Part shown: positions 1 to 7,374 of the stretch, piece after piece
Layout: each line of letters opens with the position of its first letter
Numbering within the stretch: the stretch's first letter is position 1
Assembly (NCBI GenBank): GCA_016721865.1
Contig: JADKHF010000039.1
Coordinates: 1-9,926 of the forward strand
DNA length: 9,926 bases
Source: Nitrosomonas sp.
Lineage (GTDB): Bacteria; Pseudomonadota; Gammaproteobacteria; Burkholderiales; Nitrosomonadaceae
Reading direction: 5' to 3'
Translations under genes and position numbers: made by a program
Notes under the pieces: model-generated
What the model was told of the DNA's origin: nothing
Database searches by the model: none
The model's input: only the letters and a program-made list of their open reading frames with translations

Positions 1-379
1 TGCACTGGGCGCTGGCTCGTGCTCCCAGAATCGCAGCACAGTCCACCCGATGCTGCGAAGCCCGCTCGTTCGTGTCGGCATCCCTGACGCGATTCGCCTC
101 TATCTTTTGTAGCCAGAACTCCGCGTTCTGCTTCGGCCATGTGGCGTGTTCGGGGCATCCGTGCCAGAAGCACCCATCGACGAATATGGCGATCCTCAGC
201 CCCGGAAAAGCGATGTCCGCTACCCGACGAGGTTTCTTCAGTACCTCGAAATCGACTCGGTAGCGCAGGCCTCTCCGGTACAACTCTCGACGCAATGCTA
301 TCTCAGCGCCGGTTCCCTTTTGCCGTACTTTCGCCATTCGGCGACTGGCTTCTGGAGATGAGGACTGGATGCGCGCCAT
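1..379 (-). pseudogene. vsr: Very short patch repair (Vsr) mismatch endonuclease, partial and frameshifted
   Basis: Vsr nicks 5' of the T in T:G mismatches that arise when 5-methylcytosine deaminates, so it normally partners a C5-cytosine methyltransferase, and here it follows dcm by 20 bases. The ATG at 377-379 is chosen because a stop lies just upstream in the same frame. The reading frame shows the family core: ALRRELYRRGLRYR, then VADIAFPGLRIAIFVDG with the metal-binding Asp, then the signature CFWHGCPEH and the WPKQNAEFW segment. After NERAS the frame is lost, but the next frame gives the expected end, GWTVLRFWEHEPAP. One extra C in the ccc run at 61-63 (GGG on the coding strand) explains the change. 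The gene runs off the left edge with only the last few codons missing. Family assignment is certain; whether the frameshift is real is not. Confidence 0.9.
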
Positions 380-399
380 TGATATGCTTCTTCAGTCCG

Positions 400-1434
400 T
401 CATCGCGCCACGACTGATGCGAGGTGCGAATTGATGCTCCGCGCGATGGCCCGGCCGAGGTCTACGGGAACCGCATTGCCGATCAAGCGCCCAAGCGCAG
501 TGAAACTTACTTCACCATCGTCTGGAACGAAGGCGTAATCGCGTGGGAAGCTTTGCAAGATCGCGGCTTCCCTCAGGAGATGGCGCGATCCTGTTCCGGG
601 TGCCCGAATCGACCATTACAAAGCCATAGCACTGCGTCGTCATAGTTGGCGCAGGTTTATCCCACTCCATGCGGGCATAGACGCCGGAGTAGGTGCGGCC
701 ACTCTCTGCACGATGGCAGTCAGCAACCAGATGTTCTGGCCAATCTCGCCATGTGCCACCAGGCTTCGAGACTTTAATGCGATGGGTTTTTGTTCGAGTG
801 TTGCGGGAAACGTGCAACTTGTCTCTGGGGCGGATTCCCCGGCACTCAGCGCGCGCAGGTGACCTATAGCTTGTCGCACCGTCTTGGGTTTTTGAGTGTT
901 GGCTTGATCATTTTGATTTCGCCATGCCTGCGATGCCAGCACCATGCGTCGCCGGGTTTGTGGCACTCCGTATAGCGAGCTATCGACGACATCAAACCAA
1001 ACGTTGTAGCCAAGCCGTCTCAGCGTATCGACAAAATCGTGAAATACCTCGTGCTTCGCCACAGTCGGAACATTTTCCATGGTGATGACATCGGGACGTG
1101 CACCTTTCGCCAAACGAGCGAATTCATACAGCAGTCCCCACTTGCCATCTTTGCCATCGAGTTCATAACGCTGCGCGTAAGTTGAAAAGAGGGCTGGCAA
1201 GGCGCACAACCCGAGAATCGTTATGTCTGCATCTCCGAACAGATCTTTCAATTCAGCGGTGGTGACTTTGCTGATGTCCCTCTTCACAAAGCGCGCCTGA
1301 TTGTTGGCTTCATAGGGGAAACGGCAGGCAGGGTCTAAATCAATACCTGCGGTAACAGGCAAACCCTCCAGCACAAAGCCATGCGTCAAGCCGCCCGCGC
1401 CACAGAATAGATCGACACATGAAATTTTTTTCAC
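400..1434 (-). pseudogene. dcm: DNA (cytosine-5-)-methyltransferase, multiply frameshifted
   Basis: This enzyme transfers a methyl group from S-adenosylmethionine to C5 of cytosine in a specific DNA site. Motif I is clear near the N-terminus (VDLFCGAGGLTHGF), followed by MENVP (motif VI, catalytic Glu), QTRRRMV (motif VIII) and, near the end, GRLIGNAVPVDLGRAIA (motif X). The start is a GTG at 1432-1434, supported by AAGGAG seven bases upstream; the overlapping ATG is followed at once by a stop. The stop is TGA at 400-402. About seven small indels are needed to read it through: near 576, 619, 823-826, a compensating pair near 887 and 927, and another pair near 1189 and 1211. The last pair removes the catalytic PCQ loop from the main frame, yet GCAPCQP is intact one frame over at 1191-1211. 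The longest open piece is 640-1434. It probably forms an operon with the upstream HTH gene and the downstream vsr. Confidence 0.92.
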
Positions 1435-1441
1435 ATTAATT

Positions 1442-1447
1442 CTCCTT
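1442..1447 (-). promoter_or_regulatory. Ribosome binding site fixing the GTG start of dcm
   Basis: AAGGAG on the minus strand, seven bases before the GTG at 1434. It decides the start because the alternative ATG, offset by two bases, reads ATG-TGA and cannot be used. Confidence 0.75.
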
Positions 1448-1500
1448 GTTTCGTTTAGGTCATCAGATCGGGCAGCCGAAACCAGTCGCTGGCAATCCTT

Positions 1501-1713
1501 TTATTCCTTACTTCGACTTTCGTTCTCTGCTGCACCACCAGACCGTACCCATTCATCAATTGCCTCGGTTTTGAACTTCCAAAGCCGCCCAATACGGTGT
1601 GCGGGCATATTCCGTTTATTGATCCACGCATAAACAGTGTCCTTGCTGACGCCGAGATATTCGGCGATCTCCTCAACCGACAACCAACGATCTGACGCGA
1701 CATCTATTTCCAT
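1501..1713 (-). CDS. Small excisionase/MerR-type helix-turn-helix DNA-binding protein
   Basis: A 70-residue protein made almost entirely of one winged helix-turn-helix of the excisionase (HTH_17) type. WLSVEEIAEYLGVSKDTVYAW (residues about 10-30) is the helix-turn-helix, and HRIGRLWKFKTEAIDEWV (about 39-56) is the wing with its Trp/Phe core. The tail is polar and acidic. It is undamaged, unlike most neighbours. The stop lies 66 bases before the dcm start on the same strand, so the two are probably co-transcribed and the protein could be a transcriptional controller of the methyltransferase cassette. Excisionase-type domains also act as directionality factors for integrases, but no integrase is visible here. 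Fold assignment is secure; the biological role is inferred from position. No strong ribosome binding site precedes the ATG at 1713. Confidence 0.85.
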   Translation of the reverse strand: MEIDVASDRWLSVEEIAEYLGVSKDTVYAWINKRNMPAHRIGRLWKFKTEAIDEWVRSGGAAENESRSKE

Positions 1714-2080
1714 GAAGATGTTAAATATGGGTAATTTATGAATGATCGCACGAATTTCTGCTTCGGTAAATATGATTCAGCAGGATTAGGTCGAATTAGA
1801 AATGATTTACTTTGATCTGGGTGCGGCAAGGGCAGCCGATCGTCGTAGTCATAGGTCAGATCAGTAGCCAAGAGCCATCTCGGCCTCAAGTTGCATCATC
1901 CGTCTTGCTGGTTGAACCGCCGCAGCAACGTCGATATCTGAAGCCTCCGCCGAGGTTGAACCTAAAATCTAAGAAACAAGGAATGAATTTGTTATAGCAA
2001 TTCTATTGATCCATACCACGTAACTTATCAAAACTCCTATCGGTGTAGCTGAAAGCTCTGATTAAGTCGAATAAAAAAAG

Positions 2081-2100
2081 AAAACAAATAAAAACAAATC
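2081..2100. repeat. Two tandem copies of a 10-base A-rich unit
   Basis: AAAACAAATA is followed directly by AAAACAAATC. With only two low-complexity copies this is weak as an iteron; it may simply be part of the A-rich tract. Confidence 0.3.
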
Positions 2101-2143
2101 AATCTCCCAACAAAGCGACAATCTGTTAGATTTTTAGCAAAGA

Positions 2144-2153
2144 AATCATGATT
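2144..2153. repeat. Perfect 10-base palindrome AATCATGATT
   Basis: A perfect inverted repeat in the AT-rich spacer. It could be an operator for a small dimeric regulator such as the nearby HTH protein, but palindromes of this size arise by chance in AT-rich DNA. Confidence 0.25.
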
Positions 2154-2239
2154 GAGCATTATAGATCCGGCACGATTTATCCGTGAATCTTTTGCAGGTA
2201 AGCACTTGTTCTGTATGTATATAGAAAACACATGAAATC

Positions 2240-2252
2240 ATGAATAATTCAT
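2240..2252. repeat. Inverted repeat ATGAAT-A-ATTCAT
   Basis: Perfect 6-base arms around a single A, about 60 bases past the end of the SRAP-like gene. The arms are too AT-rich and lack a T-run to be a convincing terminator; an operator is possible. Confidence 0.25.
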
Positions 2253-2311
2253 TCCGGAGCAATAGTTTACAAGATAATATGAATTAAGCATCGTTTGTTC
2301 TTACGTGCTAA

Positions 2312-2587
2312 TCAACGTTCAAAATTTACCACTTTCAGCATGAAGTGGTTTCCATGAAGCTGGTCAGCGGCAATTAGAATCGATCTTGGGTGCCAGGGTT
2401 TCCATTTTCCGCTTTTGATGGAGTTCAGTCGTGCCCAGCCGCCATTCGGAAATTTACCGCTGGCTTCATCCTTGCGTCTGCACCACGTTATCCAGGTAAC
2501 ATGGCCATCTCGTAGCCGCACAGGCAAGCATGCATCCGGTTGCGGGAAATAAATCTTCTGATCCTGGTATTCAATACCGCCACACAT
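2312..2587 (-). CDS. Small MCGG-type SRAP (YedK/HMCES)-like protein, possibly C-terminally truncated
   Basis: A 91-residue protein beginning MCGGIEY. Proteins of the SRAP family (YedK/HMCES) expose Cys2 after Met removal and use it to form a covalent link with abasic sites in single-stranded DNA. Also visible are YFPQPDACLPVRLRDG (about 13-28), an aromatic ITWCRR segment where relatives recalled from other mobile elements have a W-G-R-R motif, and GGWARLNSI (about 48-56). These match a short SRAP-like group I recall from plasmids and other mobile elements. Relatives continue for some tens of residues beyond this point, so the end at VVNFER looks early; no other frame downstream continues it clearly. 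The start is 14 bases after the stop of the RadC extension, so it is last in the transfer operon. A role in protecting incoming single-stranded DNA is inference; the SRAP assignment itself is moderate. Confidence 0.6.
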   Translation of the reverse strand: MCGGIEYQDQKIYFPQPDACLPVRLRDGHVTWITWCRRKDEASGKFPNGGWARLNSIKSGKWKPWHPRSILIAADQLHGNHFMLKVVNFER

Positions 2588-2601
2588 AACTATCCCGCCC
2601 G

Positions 2602-2928
2602 TTACCTACTGCGTCCTCTGCCCCTTGTGTATTTGCCCAATCCGCCATCTTCCTTCACAAAGGCTCTGGGCTTCCTAAAAATGGCGCTTATTTCACCGGG
2701 TATTGACGCAAATAGCCCTTCTTCCCGCAATGAACGATAATCAGAGCCCTCTACGGTTAGCACATCTTTTAGTATGCCAACTTCACAGGCTTTAGATAAT
2801 ACCGGGTGTCTGTAATCATTGGCATTCGCAATCGCAAATACCGTATTCACGCCAGAATTGCGTGCAAAATTTTGTAGTCGTGCCAGAAGCTGATTTTGAG
2901 GACGATTCAGTACAGATAGGGGTAACTC
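2602..2928 (-). pseudogene. Frame-displaced C-terminal region of the RadC-like protein
   Basis: This open stretch has no start of its own near its left-hand neighbour and its frame abuts the stop of the JAMM gene. Reading across the join with one base removed gives GFVLSLKELPLSVLNRPQ and then continues for about 105 residues, including NTVFAIANANDYRHP and EVGILKDVLTVEG, ending in a basic tail (RGRGRSR). The hydrophobic-strand and helix alternation suggests a small alpha/beta domain. I cannot name the domain. It most likely belongs to the upstream gene as a C-terminal extension separated by an indel near 2928-2930; an ATG within it (NTVFAI is preceded by Val/GTG) could in principle give a separate short protein, but no good ribosome binding site is seen there. 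Confidence 0.6.
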
Positions 2929-3727
2929 ACTTTAACGATAATACAAAACCTGTTGCGCTGACGCCTATCAAGTTAAAAAACTGATCCCGCCTTTTTAAAG
3001 CGTGACCTATCTTTGCCAGATCCTCCGGTGAGGCTATTTTCTCCAAAAGTAGCTCATGACTTTTGTAATGGTTATTCTGATAACCCCCTGCCTGATCACC
3101 CATCCAATCCACAAAATCGACATGACCGTCTTTATCACTGACACTGTATTGACTGGTATTGATAACGATATGGCCTTTGAAACTCAGGACAGTTGATGCA
3201 AGTATTTCTGTAAGCCTGACATCCTGACTCGATGGCGTAGCATTACCCGATGGATGGTTATGCAATAACCAGTAACCATCTGCTTTAACATGTCGCCTAG
3301 TCTTTTCTACTAAAACACCCAGATCATGATTGGCATGCCCAATCTTTTCCAGATAGACTGCACCCGGCAATCTGGAACTCACAGCAGTATGGTGAACGAT
3401 GCGATTCATACGGGTATAGAAGATTCTCAGTGTCTCATAACGCGGATCGCGTAATATTTGCGCCATCACTGCCAGATCATGGCCTGACTTGATGGGCTGA
3501 TTCAGGAAGGTGATTCCTCCTTTTTCTCGGAAGTCTTTTGGAAAATCACAACCCAGTAAGGTGCCACCTGCCCATCGAGCATGAGCTTCAAGCAGTTCTG
3601 TATAGGCACCTCTTCCTGCTTCCTTTTGCTTTTCGGTAGTACCCGGACGAGTCTCAATTTTTTCATAAAGATCACCTTCATCAGAATGGAATGAATTTCC
3701 TGGAATCTTCAGCATATTATCGCGCAT
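2927..3727 (-). CDS. radC: RadC-like JAB/JAMM-domain protein of a conjugative element
   Basis: A 266-residue protein with the RadC-type JAMM metal site: WLLHNHPSGNATPSSQD (about 155-171) carries the H-x-H, the Ser of the P-S-G turn and the Asp ligand. Around it are RIFYTRMNRIVH and GHIVINTSQYSVSD, strands of the MPN fold. An extra N-terminal part of about 80 residues (Gly/Lys/Glu rich) precedes the domain. RadC-like genes are common on plasmids and integrative elements, yet no firm biochemical role is established; an involvement in DNA processing after transfer is inference. The ATG at 3725-3727 has AAGGAG eight bases upstream and lies 20 bases after the primase stop, so it is in the same operon. 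The stop at 2927-2929 seems premature because a coding extension follows in another frame. Confidence 0.85.
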   Translation of the reverse strand: MRDNMLKIPGNSFHSDEGDLYEKIETRPGTTEKQKEAGRGAYTELLEAHARWAGGTLLGCDFPKDFREKGGITFLNQPIKSGHDLAVMAQILRDPRYETLRIFYTRMNRIVHHTAVSSRLPGAVYLEKIGHANHDLGVLVEKTRRHVKADGYWLLHNHPSGNATPSSQDVRLTEILASTVLSFKGHIVINTSQYSVSDKDGHVDFVDWMGDQAGGYQNNHYKSHELLLEKIASPEDLAKIGHALKRRDQFFNLIGVSATGFVLSLK

Positions 3728-3747
3728 CTTGTAGTCTCCTTAAAAGA

Positions 3748-6573
3748 TTATCTGGCCAATGCCCGTTTTTGCTTGATTTCCTGCCGCTTAGATTCAATAG
3801 GGACTTGTAACTTCATTAAGCTGTCCTGTTTAACTTGCTGCGATACTTTTTCAACAACTGATCCAACTTGTCGTTTGACAGCCTCAATACCAACATGCTT
3901 TTATTGGCCAGATCATTAAAATCATTTAATTTCTTTGAGTCCCGCTCACCCGGTGCAAAAACCGGAAATACCACAGATCCATTTACCAATGCTGCTGCTT
4001 CAATCGCTCGGGGTTTCTGCCAAGGGTGGATTCCAGATGATGATCATCGTCGCCTGCGATAACGATTGGCTTGTGCGGGTATTTATAATGTAAATCCTGC
4101 GCTACTTTGGGCAAATTGCCTGAATCAAATGCAGCTATGACAGGATAATTCAGCCCCTGGGATAGCGTGTCTGCAGTGGCATACCCTTCAGCAATCACGA
4201 TGGCAGGTGCTGTATTAATGGCTGCTTCCAATCCTGACCGTTATTTCCCACGACATGAAAGTTATTCTCTTTCTTACTACCCGCTGCAAAAAGCTTTGCA
4301 CCACTTGCCTGTATCGTTTGCACGCTCCAGATCTGACCATGAATATCTTGTGCGGCCAGCAACAAATCACCAGCTGTCAGCACGATACTACCTGGATTTT
4401 CTTCTCGTAGTGCTTTGACTTCCTGCCAGTTTTGACCAATTTTGATGATTGAGTTAATCGACAAATCATCCGCATTCTGCGGCACGATTCTCAAATCTCC
4501 CGGTCTGGCGTGCTTATCCTTCAAATAAGGATGTTCGGAATCAGCAACCAGTGCGATCGCTAGCAATTCTTTAATTGCATCAGCAACCTTGATTTGCTGC
4601 GCCTGTTGTTCGGCTTTTCTATTTTGCTGCTTGATTGCGGCCTGTAGCACAAGCTCTGCTTTTTGCGCATCCGTTAACGAATACCCCTTAGCCTTCCAGC
4701 GTGTCTCTGTACCGGTTCGATTATTCTTAAAATATCCGGCAGGATGCCCATCCAGATGCGCGACATAGAATCCCGATTTTTCACCGGACTTGTCACCGAT
4801 AACTTTAATCCTGTGTGTGCTGCCATCCATCACCGGATGATTGCCATCAACCCGGCAACCTTGAGCGCGCAGCAAGTCGGCAAATTCACTATGAGGATCA
4901 ATAGCCGGTTCCTGCTGTCTGGAAACATTCTCCGGCAACCAACGCTGCAATCTTTGAATATCTGCTTTTGGCCCTACATACCAGGTCTTAGATTTGTTAT
5001 CCCAGCAAGCTCCGGCAGCCTTTGCCAAGTCTTTATCATGATAAGGAACAATCAAATATTGACGAGCATTGTCATCGTTTTGCTCGGTCTTGGCTTCTGA
5101 TATCGATACTTCAGTATTAAGTAGGTTATTTCGGATGCGATTTTCATGGATATTGGCAAGCTTAACGGCCTTTTCATGCTCATTTTGTTCTGCGGCGACA
5201 TCGATGAGTGCAGGCAGATTGGTTAAATCTTGCGCTTCTTGTTTAGATTCACAATCCTTTACCCATTGGAAAGTTTGGTCATCGCGCTGCATAGTCACGC
5301 CCCAGAATTGTGGCTCACTATTTAGTGAATCAGCGGATACTATAGACTCAATGCCATTTTCATCGGTTTGAATCACGTTACCCTGCACTTGGGTGCGTCC
5401 ATTCCAGTCAGCCGGAATGCTAAAGCCTAGTTTGTCTGAAGATACTTCTTCAAACTCCAGATTATCAATGCCACCATTTCTCAAAAATTTGAGTGCCTCG
5501 GCTACCAGAATGATGGCATCCTGATCCTTTTTTGACATATCCTGTGTCAAATCATTAAACCGCTTGTTATTACCGGAAACGGTAGTTGCCAGATCAGGCG
5601 AGAGATTCTGCAAATAAGTGGCGGTGTTTTGCTTGATTTGATCCATTTTGGTTGCCTCCTGTGCATCAACTTTCTGTGCAATTTCCTGTTGTTGTGACAA
5701 TGCCAGTACATATTCCTGGATTTTTTTCAGCATCGGCGGCGGCACAAAATATCTCTGTCCAGATCTTCCTGCAGCGCTTTGATCCATGAACTCACATAAG
5801 CCATGCTGCCCCGGATCGCGGCCAATCCCAGCTCACCGCTAAGCAACATGCTGGCAATCTCGGCGCGCAATTCTTCTTTGGCATAACCTTCGCTACCGAA
5901 TGGATGCGCGAGATCACGGTTTAGGGCGCAATTCATGACCGGTCCAGTGGCCCAGTTCATGCAGGGCGGTTGCGTAATAGCGATCGGGGGTCGGAAACTG
6001 ATTTTTATGGGGTAAGTGGATACTATCTGTGGATGGCCGGTAAAATGCGCGATCAGCTTCACCATGACGGATCACTGCATTGGATGCTTGTAATATGTGC
6101 TCAGCACGCTCCAGCGGATCCCAGTCAGGGGCTTTAAAAATGAGTTCTGGCAGATTATCCACTTGTTCAGCATTAAATACGGATGCGTAGAACACCCTGG
6201 GGCGTTCAAGCCTGACCTGTTCTTTAATAGGCTGTCCCTCAGTACTGAGTACAGGATTCCCAATATCATCTTTTTTGATGTGCTCATCGGTGAATTTCCA
6301 GTATTGCACGAGCGTGCTTTTTCACCTTTGCGCACCTGTGCGCCAATGCCTATCGCTTGCTTGTACGTCAACCAACGCGGATCTGTATACGCACGGCTCA
6401 TCAGGTTCAGGCTATTAATGCCCCGGTAGCGCTTACCGGTTGTGGGATTGACAGGTAATACGGCCAGCAAATCACCGGGTTCCCACGGCTTTTGCCAGGG
6501 CGCAAACCTTTTTAAGTTGCTCAATCAAATTCTCGGCGACTTGTTCGCGAAAAGCCTTCTTAGCCTCTTTCAT
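3748..6573 (-). pseudogene. traC: ArdC antirestriction / DUF5710 / TraC-type Toprim primase fusion, multiply frameshifted
   Basis: Read through, this is one protein of about 940 residues. Residues 1-150 resemble the ArdC single-strand-binding domain (APWQKPWEPGDLL, NPTTGKRYRGINSL). Around 205 is a zincin site, HELGHWTGHE, followed by GSEGYAKEELRAEIAS with the third-ligand Glu. About 505-547 is a DUF5710-like domain (YLIVPYHDKDLAKAAGACWD, KTWYV). From about 560 comes a TraC-like primase region, and near 785-850 a Toprim fold with IVIAEGYATAD (catalytic Glu) and IVIAGDDDHH (metal Asp residues). ArdC blocks host restriction; TraC primes the transferred strand. The ATG at 6571-6573 has GGAGG six bases upstream. 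Breaks occur near 3888, 4006, 4232, 5704-5710, 5746, 5800-5815, 5924-5926, 6316 and 6505, with matching protein on both sides of each. The longest open piece is 4195-5787. Family calls are firm; integrity is not. Confidence 0.88.
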
Positions 6574-6778
6574 CGTCAACCTCCGCTGTATGATCAATCG
6601 TACTCTCCAGCGCATCTTGTTCATTCAAGGCATCTTCCGTGAATGCGCCCAGTATTTCGGCCTCCAAGGGATCAAATTCAGCCTGGAAGCCCGGTATTTC
6701 TGCATCGAGCAGCTTTTCTTGGATGATTTCTTTTATGTCTGGATTATCGGTTTCAACATCAATCGGTGGTTTATGCAT
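6560..6778 (-). CDS. traD: Small acidic conjugal transfer protein in the TraD position
   Basis: A 72-residue, strongly acidic protein (many Asp and Glu, theoretical charge clearly negative) with the pattern AEIPGFQAEFDPLEAEILGAF in its centre. It has no membrane segment and no known catalytic motif. Its place between traF and the primase gene equals that of TraD in the IncP Tra1 region, which is the only reason for the symbol; function is unknown. The ATG at 6776-6778 is preferred over upstream starts because AGGAGT lies seven bases before it. Its last 14 bases overlap the start of the ArdC-primase gene, whose ribosome binding site lies inside this one, so the two are probably translationally coupled. 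Undamaged. Confidence 0.65.
   Translation of the reverse strand: MHKPPIDVETDNPDIKEIIQEKLLDAEIPGFQAEFDPLEAEILGAFTEDALNEQDALESTIDHTAEVDDERG
6580..6584 (-). promoter_or_regulatory. Ribosome binding site of the ArdC-primase gene
   Basis: GGAGG six bases before the ATG at 6573, located within the end of the acidic small gene. It fixes the start of the fusion gene and suggests translational coupling. Confidence 0.7.
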
Positions 6779-6785
6779 GGCTTTG

Positions 6786-6791
6786 ACTCCT
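6786..6791 (-). promoter_or_regulatory. Ribosome binding site of the small acidic gene
   Basis: AGGAGT seven bases before the ATG at 6778. It rules out the longer upstream start, which would extend back through the end of traF. Confidence 0.7.
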
Positions 6792-6803
6792 GTTAATTTC
6801 TGA

Positions 6804-7360
6804 TTAATGACTCCAGGTAAAAACTGGACGGACAACTTGCTTAATCTGATCACGCGCAATCAGTCAGAAATAGCGAGCATCAAAGGATTGGGGGTTCACA
6901 TCGGATAGCAGCAGATATTCAAAATCATCTAACACCCTTTGATCCAGGTGGTATTGCGGCAATGCATACCCTTCAGCATCGATTTTCAATTGGGCACTGT
7001 TGGGTAAATGCTCACCATTCACATAGATGCCAGCCTGAGCGATCAAAACTCGATCTCCGGATCGTGCAAAGATACGTTTGAGCAACAAACCAGCCACCAG
7101 GGCAATCCCCTGGATTGATGTAGGATCTATCCATAGCCATATCAAAAACCGCACTCTTGTGGTGGGCAGAAAGCGACATAAGCGCCACTTAAAATAGGTT
7201 CATCAACAACTTTGTAAAAACCCACTGGCAAGCTGGGTGTGGTATTGATATAAATCCCGCTGATCTGAAAACCAATACTCAGCACAAACAGGCTAACGCT
7301 CACTGCTAGAACCGAAATAGCCAGGATTTTGATGGGTTTTTTCATGAAGTTGACTTTCAT
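6804..7360 (-). pseudogene. traF: TraF conjugal-transfer serine peptidase (S26 signal-peptidase family), interrupted
   Basis: TraF is an inner-membrane peptidase that matures and cyclises the conjugative pilin in IncP systems. An N-terminal membrane segment (ILAISVLAVSVSLFVLSIG) is followed by TPSLPVGFY, which holds the catalytic Ser (codon 7232-7234), and by LLKRIFARSGDRV with the catalytic Lys (codon 7077-7079). The C-terminal part has GIYVNG and LLLSDVNPQSFDARYF. Three breaks are seen: one extra base near 7149-7150, one near 7091-7093, and an in-frame TGA at 6864-6866 where the family has Gly (F-G). Beyond that TGA the same frame continues LIARDQIKQVVRPVFTWSH to a proper TAA. The ATG at 7358-7360 is preferred; a GTG at 7378 overlapping the traG stop is possible. 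The gene follows traG closely, as in RP4. Confidence 0.87.
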
Positions 7361-7374
7361 TCGTGCGAGGTATC

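Larger units (their letters stand above)
1714..2311. other. AT-rich spacer between the methyltransferase cassette and the transfer module
   Basis: About 600 bases without a convincing gene. Positions 2040-2300 are strongly AT-rich and include an A-rich tract (2071-2100). In contrast, 1820-1965 is GC-rich and looks coding: one minus-strand frame gives a stretch containing ARRMMQLEAEMALGY, but it has no start and ends in a stop, so it may be a gene remnant; I do not recognise it. The promoter for the HTH gene should lie near 1714-1800, but I see no clear -35/-10 pair. The junction between two elements could be here; no flanking direct repeat or attachment site is obvious. Confidence 0.5.

Noticed and set aside
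72..645. Overlapping plus-strand open frames across the vsr and dcm ends
   Set aside because: The minus strand here encodes recognisable Vsr and methyltransferase sequence; the plus-strand frames are shadows in GC-rich DNA with no familiar motif.
1455..1703. An 82-residue minus-strand frame overlapping the HTH gene
   Set aside because: It is a different frame over the same bases; the HTH frame shows a clear fold while this one is arginine-rich and unlike any family.
2037..2231. A 64-residue minus-strand frame in the AT-rich spacer
   Set aside because: Composition reflects AT-rich DNA (Phe, Ile, Leu runs), with no ribosome binding site and no familiar pattern.
2040..2300. Plasmid origin with iterons
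   Set aside because: Only a 10-base unit in two copies is present, with no rep gene next to it and no DnaA-box pattern I could recognise.
1714..2311. Insertion sequence or attachment site
   Set aside because: No transposase or integrase reading, no terminal inverted repeats and no flanking duplication were found.
4744..5371. Plus-strand frames of about 100 residues opposite the primase fusion
   Set aside because: They lie opposite well-conserved DUF5710-like and primase sequence and lack ribosome binding sites.
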